Positions 7,918-14,315 of a DNA stretch of 14,315 nucleotides are shown one piece after another; the stretch's first letter is position 1; every line of letters starts with the position of its first letter. The notes below the pieces were generated by a model. The model searched no databases. It was not told the DNA's origin and saw only the letters and a program-made list of their open reading frames with translations. Source of the stretch: Chitinophagaceae bacterium (GTDB lineage: Bacteria > Bacteroidota > Bacteroidia > Chitinophagales > Chitinophagaceae); NCBI GenBank assembly GCA_947461495.1, contig CANHLV010000015.1, forward strand, positions 1 through 14,315, in the 5' to 3' direction. Made by a program: the position numbers and the translations under genes.

Positions 7918-9018
7918 ATGAACAATGATTTGATTTTTCAATTGGCATTGACCCGAATTCCACATATTGGGCATGTACATGCAAAAACACTGACAAGTAT
8001 TTTCGGTACGGCAGAAGCTATTTTTAAAACTCCGAAAAACAAACTCGAAAAAATTGACGGCATCGGAAAAGTTAGAGCCTCAAGCATAAAGTCTTTTTCG
8101 GATTTTAAAAGTTGTGAGCAAGAAATAAAATTCACCGAAAAGCATCACATCAATACAATTTTTATTAATGATGATGAATATCCAAAAAGGTTGGTAAACT
8201 GCTTTGACGGTCCTGTTTTACTATATTTCAAAGGAAATTCTTCTTTAAATAATTCCCGATTTATTAGTATTGTTGGCACAAGAGCAAATACAGATTATGG
8301 AAAAACTATTTGCGAACAATTCATTGATGAACTTAAGTCATACAACATCACCGTCATCAGCGGACTAGCTTACGGCATTGATACTATAGCACACAAATCA
8401 GCCATCAAAAACGATATAGCCACAATTGGTATTTTAGCCCATGGATTAGACAGAATTTATCCTCATTCCAATAAAGCTATGGCCAGGCAAATGATTGAGA
8501 ATGGCGGATTATTAACAGAATATCCAAGTGGCACAAATCCCGACAAACAAAACTTCCCCGAGCGCAATCGAATAACGGCGGGAATTTGCGATGCTCTAGT
8601 GGTAATCGAAACCGGCAAATCAGGCGGATCATTAATTACAGCTGAAATCGCCAATAGTTATAATAAAGATGTATTTGCATTTCCCGGAAGGATATATGAT
8701 GCAAAATCCGAGGGTTGCAATCAGTTGATAAAAAACAACAAAGCCTGTTTAATTACTTCTGCTGAAGATCTTGTCCATTTAATGGGTTGGCATGAAAAAA
8801 AATCGAGTCAATTGTCAAAACAAAAATTGCTTTTTCATGATTTAAACAATGAAGAGCTTTTGCTAATGAAAATCCTGGAAGAAGTAGAGGAAACGGACAT
8901 CGACAACCTTACATTTAAATCTGGTTTGTCTCACAGTTCAATTGCGGTATCCTTGCTTTCACTTGAAATGAATGGGCTGATCAAGAGCCTTCCAGGCAAC
9001 AGATATAAACCTATCTAA
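7918..9018 (+). CDS. dprA: DprA/Smf, DNA-processing protein that loads RecA on incoming single-stranded DNA
   Basis: DprA binds single-stranded DNA entering by natural transformation, displaces SSB and loads RecA; many non-competent bacteria also keep it. At 366 residues it has the usual three-part form. An N-terminal helix-hairpin-helix/SAM-like segment (about 1-65) contains IPHIGHVHAKTL and IDGIGKVRA. The Rossmann-fold core (about 75-285) has VGTR at 119-122, SGLAYGIDTIAH at 148-159, FPERNRI at 213-219, SGGSLITA at 235-242 and FPG at 255-257. A C-terminal winged-helix domain (about 305-366) ends SLPGNRYKPI. It lies 21 bases after the porE-like gene and 68 bases before guaB. All core motifs are intact. 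Confidence 0.96.
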   Translation: MNNDLIFQLALTRIPHIGHVHAKTLTSIFGTAEAIFKTPKNKLEKIDGIGKVRASSIKSFSDFKSCEQEIKFTEKHHINTIFINDDEYPKRLVNCFDGPVLLYFKGNSSLNNSRFISIVGTRANTDYGKTICEQFIDELKSYNITVISGLAYGIDTIAHKSAIKNDIATIGILAHGLDRIYPHSNKAMARQMIENGGLLTEYPSGTNPDKQNFPERNRITAGICDALVVIETGKSGGSLITAEIANSYNKDVFAFPGRIYDAKSEGCNQLIKNNKACLITSAEDLVHLMGWHEKKSSQLSKQKLLFHDLNNEELLLMKILEEVEETDIDNLTFKSGLSHSSIAVSLLSLEMNGLIKSLPGNRYKPI

Positions 9019-9022
9019 TCAG

Positions 9023-9056
9023 AAAAAATCAACGAATGATAACCTTTTGATTTTTT
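9023..9056 (+). terminator. AT-rich inverted repeat after dprA, possible weak terminator
   Basis: AAAAAATCAA (9023-9032) and TTGATTTTTT (9047-9056) are perfect 10-base inverted complements around a 14-base loop, and a further T-rich run (TCTTTT) follows. The hairpin begins five bases after the dprA stop and precedes the guaB promoter element, as expected of a boundary between transcription units. With a single G-C pair the stem is weak, so it may instead be chance in A/T-rich DNA. Confidence 0.3.
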
Positions 9057-9075
9057 TCTTTTGAGATTTTCGCCT

Positions 9076-9083
9076 TAATTTCG
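9076..9083 (+). promoter_or_regulatory. -7-like promoter element (TAATTTCG) for guaB
   Basis: TAATTTCG differs from TAnnTTTG at one position and ends three bases before the guaB ATG. TTTG at 9046-9049 lies 26 bases upstream, longer than the typical -33/-7 spacing, and another at 9060-9063 lies 12 bases upstream, too short. As at folD, the placement predicts a near-leaderless message. Confidence 0.35.
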
Positions 9084-9086
9084 CTC

Positions 9087-10580
9087 ATGGCAACCAACAA
9101 TAAATTCACTCCTTCTGCAAAATCATCGAAAATAATTACTGAAGGTTTAACTTTTGATGATGTATTATTAGTCCCTGCTTATTCTCAGTTATTACCAAAA
9201 GATGTAGACATTACCACTACACTTACTGAGAAAATCAAATTAAATATCCCAATGCTTAGTGCAGCTATGGACACCGTTACAGAAGCTTCTTTGGCTATCG
9301 CAATGGCAAGAGAAGGTGGTTTGGGTGTACTCCACAAAAACATGAGCATTCTTCAACAATGCGAGCAAGTAAGAAAAGTGAAAAGAAGCGAAAGTGGCTT
9401 AATCCTCGACCCATTGACACTCACACCGGATTCAACTGTTGGTGAAGCCTTGAAATTGATGAGGGAAAATAAAATTGGCGGCATTCCTATTATAGACCAG
9501 CAACAAAAACTGGTTGGAATCTTAACCAACAGAGATTTGCGTTTCGAAACTAATCCTAACCATAAAGTAAGCACTGTGATGACAAAAGAAAATCTCATCA
9601 CGGCTCCTGAAGGAACAGATCTTAAAAAAGCAGAACTCATTTTCAAAAAAAATAAAATCGAAAAATTGCCTGTTGTCAATAAAGCCGGCAAACTCATCGG
9701 CTTGATTACATTTGGTGATATTTTGAAATTAAAAAGTCATCCTAATGCAGTTAAAGACGAGTACGGAAGACTGTTAGTTGGCGCGGGTGTTGGAATTACA
9801 AGTGATATTTTAGAACGTACAACAGCTTTATACAATGCAGGTGTTGATGTGATTTGTTTGGATAGCGCACATGGCCATACCAAAGGCGTTATCGATGCAT
9901 TAAAATCAATCAGAAAAAACTTCAAACATCTTTCTATCATCGCCGGAAATGTAGGAACGGGTGCAGGTGCGCTGGCTTTAGCAAATGCAGGAGCAGACGC
10001 CGTTAAAGTTGGCATTGGGCCAGGTTCAATTTGTACCACAAGAATTGTTGCCGGAACAGGTGTGCCACAAATCACAGCTGTAATGGATGTTGCAGCAGCT
10101 TTAAAAAATAAGCGTGTTGGTATCATCAGTGATGGTGGCATCAGATACACAGGCGATATGGTAAAAGCATTAGCTGCAGGCGCAACTTGTGTGATGATGG
10201 GTAATATGTTTGCGGGCACAGAAGAAAGTCCGGGAGAAACCATTATTTATGAAGGAAGAAAATTCAAACAATATAGAGGAATGGGATCTTTAGGTGCGAT
10301 GGCACAAGGTAGCAGCGATAGGTATTTTCAAGATAAAGATTCGGATGTAAAAAAATTCGTTCCGGAAGGCATTGAAGGTAGAGTTGCTTTCAAGGGACAT
10401 TTGAGAGAAGTGGTTCATCAATTCACCGGAGGATTAAGAGCAGGGATGGGTTACTGTGGTGCTGCCAATATCAAAGCACTTCAAAATGCTAGCTTTGTAA
10501 GAATCACACACGCAGGTATCAGAGAAAGTCACGCTCATGATGTTTTCATTACAAAAGAAGCGCCTAATTATAGCAGATAA
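9087..10580 (+). CDS. guaB: GuaB, inosine-5'-monophosphate dehydrogenase
   Basis: Cytoplasmic enzyme that oxidises IMP to XMP with NAD, the committed step of GMP synthesis. At 497 residues it is full length. The N-terminal barrel part begins ITEGLTFDDVLLVPAYS (17-33), with MLSAAMDTVTE at 56-66. Two CBS domains, which sense adenine and guanine nucleotides in bacterial IMPDH, span about 107-160 and 165-217. The NAD-side aspartate is Asp259 in DSAHGH. The active-site loop GPGSICTTRIVAGTG places the catalytic cysteine at Cys316. YRGMGSLGAM (396-405) contacts the IMP phosphate, and the mobile flap VPEGIEGRV is at 425-433. The Lnb-like gene starts nine bases downstream, suggesting co-transcription. 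No guaA is present here. Confidence 0.98.
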   Translation: MATNNKFTPSAKSSKIITEGLTFDDVLLVPAYSQLLPKDVDITTTLTEKIKLNIPMLSAAMDTVTEASLAIAMAREGGLGVLHKNMSILQQCEQVRKVKRSESGLILDPLTLTPDSTVGEALKLMRENKIGGIPIIDQQQKLVGILTNRDLRFETNPNHKVSTVMTKENLITAPEGTDLKKAELIFKKNKIEKLPVVNKAGKLIGLITFGDILKLKSHPNAVKDEYGRLLVGAGVGITSDILERTTALYNAGVDVICLDSAHGHTKGVIDALKSIRKNFKHLSIIAGNVGTGAGALALANAGADAVKVGIGPGSICTTRIVAGTGVPQITAVMDVAAALKNKRVGIISDGGIRYTGDMVKALAAGATCVMMGNMFAGTEESPGETIIYEGRKFKQYRGMGSLGAMAQGSSDRYFQDKDSDVKKFVPEGIEGRVAFKGHLREVVHQFTGGLRAGMGYCGAANIKALQNASFVRITHAGIRESHAHDVFITKEAPNYSR

Positions 10581-10589
10581 TTGTTCATT

Positions 10590-11774
10590 ATGATGCCATT
10601 CAGAAAATCGCTTTTCGTGTTTGTTGTTGCATTGTTGACTTTAGTTACTTTTTCTTCAAATGCACAGGATTCTTCGAGATTGAGGGTTTCATTGCTTACC
10701 TGTTCACCGGGAGAAGAATTATATTCCATATTCGGCCATAGTGCCATTAGAATTATCGACAGCAACAGTGTTACAGATTATGTTTTCAATTATGGCACTT
10801 TCGATTTTGATGACCCTAATTTTTACATCAAATTTGTAAAAGGCAAATTATTATATTTTGTAAGTTTAGAGCGAACCAACGACTTCATTGAGTTTTATAA
10901 ATACGAAAACAGAAGCGTAAGCGAACAAGTTTTATCTCTTTCTGCTGAAGAAAAAATTGCGATTAAAAATGCATTGGTAGAAAATCTCAAAGAAGAAAAC
11001 AAATTCTATAAATATGATTTCTTTCTTGATAACTGTACTACAAGATTAAGAGATATTATTGTAAAATACAAAAGCCCTACTCCAATATTACCTGCAGTAA
11101 TGCCAGAAAACAGAACCTTTAGGATGGCCATTCACAAGTATCTCAAAGAAGGCGGACAATACTGGAGTGAATTGGGTATTGATATTTTATTGGGCGCGCC
11201 AACAGACCGCATCATGACGCCTTCCGAACAACAATTTCTGCCAAACAATCTTGAAAAATCATTAGATAGATGTATAAACACAAAACTTGTTGCAGAGAAG
11301 ACTACAATTTTTCAAAATGAAATTACCGGACTTGGATTCAACTTATTTCATCCGTCAATACTTTTTTTAATTTTGTTTTTATTTGTAGCCGCATTGTATA
11401 AAAAGAAAACTGTAATTGCCACAAAGACACTTTTGGTTTTTGATGTCATTTTGTTTTTTGTTATTGGCATTGTAGGCGTCATACTTGTATTAGCCTGGTT
11501 TGCTACAGACCACACCATGACAAAAAATAATTACAATTTATTATGGGCTTTGCCTACTCATATTCTTGCTCCAATTTTCATTTTCTTTAAAAGTAAGATT
11601 TCGAAATATTATTTTGGAGTCACCGCTTTAATTTCAAGTCTTCTTGTTTTTTCTTGGTTGTTTTTACCTCAAGAATTAAACACCGCATTATTGCCTATTG
11701 TGATGATTATTTTGGTAAGATCTTACATGCAATACAACAGTTACAACACTGCAAAAAGCAGCCATGAATCATAA
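10590..11774 (+). CDS. lnb: Lnb-like lipoprotein N-acyltransferase (DUF4105 periplasmic domain plus five membrane helices)
   Basis: Members of this family (Lnb, shown in Bacteroides) add the N-terminal acyl chain to lipoproteins in bacteria lacking Lnt. I start at the ATG at 10590 (394 residues); an in-frame TTG at 10581 directly after the guaB stop is less likely. A signal peptide or anchor (about 1-26, TFSSNAQ) precedes a periplasmic papain-like domain. His50 in IFGHSAIRI and Cys149 in FFLDNCTTRLRD are the probable catalytic pair, with NYGTFDF between them. Five hydrophobic helices follow (about 256-270, 281-306, 317-333, 341-359, 363-379). DHTMTKNNYNLLWALPTH, between helices 2 and 3, is strongly conserved in the family as I recall it. 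The architecture is clear; the enzyme activity rests on family membership. The last 11 bases overlap the hydrolase gene. Confidence 0.85.
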   Translation: MMPFRKSLFVFVVALLTLVTFSSNAQDSSRLRVSLLTCSPGEELYSIFGHSAIRIIDSNSVTDYVFNYGTFDFDDPNFYIKFVKGKLLYFVSLERTNDFIEFYKYENRSVSEQVLSLSAEEKIAIKNALVENLKEENKFYKYDFFLDNCTTRLRDIIVKYKSPTPILPAVMPENRTFRMAIHKYLKEGGQYWSELGIDILLGAPTDRIMTPSEQQFLPNNLEKSLDRCINTKLVAEKTTIFQNEITGLGFNLFHPSILFLILFLFVAALYKKKTVIATKTLLVFDVILFFVIGIVGVILVLAWFATDHTMTKNNYNLLWALPTHILAPIFIFFKSKISKYYFGVTALISSLLVFSWLFLPQELNTALLPIVMIILVRSYMQYNSYNTAKSSHES

Positions 11775-12567
11775 GCAAATCATTTACAACAATGCCGTAT
11801 TCAGTTACTATACTTCAGGTAATGGTAAGCCTGTATTGTTAATGCATGGGTTTGCAGAGGACCACTCCATTTGGAGCCACCAAATACAAAGTCTTAGTGA
11901 AAAATATTATGTTATCACACCCGATCTTATGGGAACAAACAAATCAACTTACCTGGAAAAAGAAAAAGTTTCTATTGTTGACTATGCCATGGCCATTAAA
12001 GAAATTATTATTGCGGAGCAAATAGACAAATTGATAATGATTGGACATAGTATGGGTGGATACATCACACTTGCTTACTATAAACTTTACCCTGAAGATC
12101 TTGTAGCCATCGGACTGGTTCATTCTACCATTTTTGCCGATGATCATCTTAAGAAAGAAATAAGATCAAAAGCAATAGATTTTATTCGTGAATATGGCAG
12201 CAATGCTTTTCTCAAAACAAGTATATCCGGACTGTTTCATGATATCCAAAAGCATGAATTGGACATTAAACATATGATTCAAAAATCGGATTGTATCTCG
12301 GAAAAGTCATTGATACAGTACTATCAAGCCATGAGAGAAAGACCCGACCAATCTCAATTATTGAGCGAATCCAAAATACCTGTTATGTATATAGCGGGTA
12401 TTCATGATCAGGCTGTACCCTTTTCTGTTTCTCAAAAACAATTTCATGTTAGCCGCATTTCCTATGTAAAAATATTGAAGAAATCAGCACATATGGGCAT
12501 GATTGAAGAAACAGAAAATGTGAACCGTTATTTATCCTTTTTTATCGACAATCAGCATATAAAATGA
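11764..12567 (+). CDS. Alpha/beta-hydrolase fold protein, substrate unknown
   Basis: Typical 267-residue soluble alpha/beta hydrolase with no signal peptide, so cytoplasmic. The oxyanion-hole motif LLMHGF is at 25-30. The nucleophile elbow GHSMGG puts Ser96 in the catalytic position. The acid is Asp215 in AGIHDQAVPF and the base His243 in KKSAHMGMIE, so the triad is complete. A helical lid lies between about 125 and 200. The sequence suits esterase, lipase-like or C-C hydrolase roles, and nothing visible chooses between them. Its ATG lies inside the end of the Lnb-like gene in another frame (11-base overlap), so translation is probably coupled. That pairing hints at an acyl- or lipid-related substrate, which is inference only. 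Confidence 0.9.
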   Translation: MNHKQIIYNNAVFSYYTSGNGKPVLLMHGFAEDHSIWSHQIQSLSEKYYVITPDLMGTNKSTYLEKEKVSIVDYAMAIKEIIIAEQIDKLIMIGHSMGGYITLAYYKLYPEDLVAIGLVHSTIFADDHLKKEIRSKAIDFIREYGSNAFLKTSISGLFHDIQKHELDIKHMIQKSDCISEKSLIQYYQAMRERPDQSQLLSESKIPVMYIAGIHDQAVPFSVSQKQFHVSRISYVKILKKSAHMGMIEETENVNRYLSFFIDNQHIK

Positions 12568-12611
12568 TTACAACTCTTTTCGAATTTCTTTAAGTTGCCG
12601 ATACTAATCTT

Positions 12612-12619
12612 TAACTTTG
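12612..12619 (+). promoter_or_regulatory. -7 promoter element (TAACTTTG) for the PKD-domain surface protein
   Basis: TAACTTTG is an exact match to TAnnTTTG and ends seven bases before the ATG at 12627. TTG at 12595-12597 lies 14 bases upstream, somewhat closer than the usual -33 element. The element indicates that the surface protein has its own promoter rather than depending on the upstream run. Confidence 0.45.
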
Positions 12620-12626
12620 TTTTGAA

Positions 12627-14315
12627 ATGAAAAGAAGGATTTTTATTATATTTTTTTTAATTCAATCATTTACCACTTATGCAAAGCATATTACAGGGGG
12701 TGAGATGATATATGATTTGATTTCGAGTACACCAACAACAAGAACTTTTAGAATTACCTTGATTTTATTTCGAGATGTAAATTGTTTCAATTGTGCAGAC
12801 ATGCCTCCTGTTGTAAGAATTGGAATATACAACAACGACAACAATAACCCATATGGTGGACTAGGCACATCTGCAACTATTGATGTAGACCTCGACAGAA
12901 TTGTTACACTCCCTTTGATAAATGTACCATTGTGTATATCAAATCAACCTTCTTTAAATTATACGGCAGGATACTACCCATTTACAGTTACTTTAAACAA
13001 TAACAATAACGGCTATACCGCTGCATATCAAACCTGCTGCAGAATTGAAAATATCAATAACATAGATAATGGTACCAATGGAGCTGGTGCTACCTATTGT
13101 ACAACAATCCCCGGCAGTAACAACAACTCATTATTAGGCTTGGACAATAGCCCACGATTCACAACCGGTATTTCAATTGTTTGTCAAAATAATAGTTTCA
13201 TCTTGGATTTCAGTGCAACTGATCCAGACGGCGATCAACTTGTTTATACACTATGCAATGCATACAATGGTGGCGCTGCACAAAATGCTGCTAATATTAC
13301 ACCGAGCACGCCTCCATATGGCTCAGTACTTTATGTAAACGGATTTACCGGGCTATATCCTCTCGGTCAATTGGCATCCATAAATTCACAAACAGGAATT
13401 ATTTCCGGGATTGCCCCTGCTTCCGGAAAATATGTTGTTTCTGTTTGTGTAAATTCATACAGAAATGGTGTTTACATCGCCACCCACAGAAAAGACTTTA
13501 TTATTACAGTAGCTGATTGTGATTTTGCTAGTGCCGAATTACTCCCGGATTATATTACTTGCGATGGCTTTAATTTCAGTTTTAGCAACAGAAACCTATC
13601 TCCGTTAAATCAAAGTTTTTATTGGGATTTTGGCGATCCTGGATCCGGAATTAATAATACATCAACATCTCCCACTCCAACACATACATTTTCTGCGGCC
13701 GGTGTTTACACAGTAAAATTTGTTGTAAACAGAGGAACAGCTTGCGCAGATTCGACTTATACCTCAGTTCGTGTTTTCCCAGGCTTCTTTCCTGCTTTCA
13801 ATCAAAATACACCTATTTGTAAAGGTAATCCTGTGCAGTTTTCTGATGCCACCACCGCCAATTATGGCACCGTAAATCAGTGGCATTGGGATTTTGGGAT
13901 CAGCGGTAGTAACAATGATACAAGCAATATCAGAAACCCTCAGTTTACTTACGCCACTCCGGGAACTTATACTGTTAGTTTAATTGTTGGAAGTGACAGG
14001 GGCTGTATCGACACCATTGAAAACACTCAAATCATTATTGTTGATAAACCAATACTTAATGTTACCAATGATACCATCATGTGTTCGAGAGATGTGATGC
14101 AACTCAATGCCAGCACTAATGTTCAAGGAAATTATTTCTGGACTCCGAATTATAATATCAACAATCAAAATATTCAAAATCCAATTGTTCAACCAACTAG
14201 AGATACAACTTATTATGTCAACTACAGTGACAATGCTGGTTGTGCCAACAGAGATTCAGTTCGTATACGCGTGGTAGATACTGTTACCCTAAAAACAGCA
14301 AATGATACTACTATT
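12627..14315 (+). CDS. Secreted Cys-rich PKD-repeat surface protein, N-terminal part (runs off right edge)
   Basis: An uninterrupted reading frame of 563 codons reaches the window end. Residues 1-19 are a signal peptide (MKRRIFIIFFLIQSFTTYA). The mature start KHITGGEMIYDL and the region to about 298 match the N-terminal module of large Bacteroidota surface proteins, including FSATDPDGDQLVYTLCNAY, INSQTGIISGIAP and VCVNSYRNGVYIATHRKDF. Two PKD domains follow (about 300-384 with FYWDFGDPGS; 390-473 with HWDFGISGS and PGTYTVSLIVG). An Ig-like repeat comes next (475-550; MCSRDV, YFWTPNYNI, TTYYVNYSDNAGCA), and another appears to begin at the edge. There are sixteen cysteines, many probably disulfide-bonded. 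Such proteins usually end in a gliding-motility-type T9SS sorting domain (not visible here), so it may be a client of the PorE-associated machinery. Confidence 0.9.
   Translation, partial: MKRRIFIIFFLIQSFTTYAKHITGGEMIYDLISSTPTTRTFRITLILFRDVNCFNCADMPPVVRIGIYNNDNNNPYGGLGTSATIDVDLDRIVTLPLINVPLCISNQPSLNYTAGYYPFTVTLNNNNNGYTAAYQTCCRIENINNIDNGTNGAGATYCTTIPGSNNNSLLGLDNSPRFTTGISIVCQNNSFILDFSATDPDGDQLVYTLCNAYNGGAAQNAANITPSTPPYGSVLYVNGFTGLYPLGQLASINSQTGIISGIAPASGKYVVSVCVNSYRNGVYIATHRKDFIITVADCDFASAELLPDYITCDGFNFSFSNRNLSPLNQSFYWDFGDPGSGINNTSTSPTPTHTFSAAGVYTVKFVVNRGTACADSTYTSVRVFPGFFPAFNQNTPICKGNPVQFSDATTANYGTVNQWHWDFGISGSNNDTSNIRNPQFTYATPGTYTVSLIVGSDRGCIDTIENTQIIIVDKPILNVTNDTIMCSRDVMQLNASTNVQGNYFWTPNYNINNQNIQNPIVQPTRDTTYYVNYSDNAGCANRDSVRIRVVDTVTLKTANDTTI

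Noticed and set aside
7918..9018. dprA and the ComEA-like HhH-barrel gene as parts of one local competence locus
   Set aside because: They lie on opposite strands in separate transcription units, with folD, queE and the porE-like gene between; proximity alone does not support a joint locus, and no comEC or comF is present.
9737..10243. Minus-strand open frame of 168 residues inside guaB
   Set aside because: It runs opposite the most conserved part of IMP dehydrogenase; its Ala/Pro-rich translation is the mirror of Gly/Ala-rich guaB codons.
10581..10589. TTG start for the Lnb-like protein immediately after the guaB stop
   Set aside because: The ATG codons at 10590 and 10593 give a normal signal peptide, and the extra three residues add nothing recognisable; the TTG remains possible but is less likely.
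12780..13140. Asn-rich AAC/AAT runs in the PKD gene, considered as a simple-sequence repeat or phase-variation tract
   Set aside because: The runs are short, interrupted and in frame with a coherent Asn-rich adhesin sequence; no long homopolymer or tandem unit is present.

Overview
The window is AT-rich bacterial DNA from a member of the phylum Bacteroidota, most likely a free-living lineage near Chitinophagales/Sphingobacteriales (the order is an inference). The evidence is a SusC-type TonB-dependent transporter, a PorE-like protein of the type IX secretion system (T9SS), a Lnb-type (DUF4105) lipoprotein acyltransferase, a large PKD-repeat cell-surface protein, and -7 promoter elements of the Bacteroidota form TAnnTTTG. 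No Shine-Dalgarno sequences are obvious. Nine genes fill the window; two of them (SusC at the left edge, the PKD protein at the right edge) run off the ends. No stretch longer than about 150 bases lacks a gene. I saw no tRNA, rRNA, CRISPR array, insertion sequence or integrase.

Left part, minus strand (1-4352). Reading leftward from 4352, a small PorV/FadL-like barrel protein overlaps by an ATGA junction a 685-residue protein. That protein joins a periplasmic ComEA-like helix-hairpin-helix segment to a predicted outer-membrane beta-barrel. After 146 bases with a recognisable promoter comes the N-terminal 431 residues of the SusC protein.

Right part, plus strand (4476-14315). folD, queE and a porE-like gene are packed with overlaps or gaps of a few bases. 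dprA follows after 21 bases. guaB, the Lnb-like gene and an alpha/beta hydrolase form a second tight run. After 59 bases a secreted Cys-rich PKD-domain protein begins and is still open at the window end.

How the genes fit together: folD (one-carbon/folate), queE (7-deazaguanine) and guaB (GMP synthesis) are cytoplasmic nucleotide and cofactor enzymes. dprA handles incoming single-stranded DNA. The rest is envelope biology: SusC nutrient import, PorE-like anchoring of the T9SS to peptidoglycan, Lnb-type lipoprotein maturation, and a surface adhesin that is a plausible T9SS client. The least understood unit is the HhH-barrel plus its barrel partner, which look like a co-translated outer-membrane pair of unknown function.
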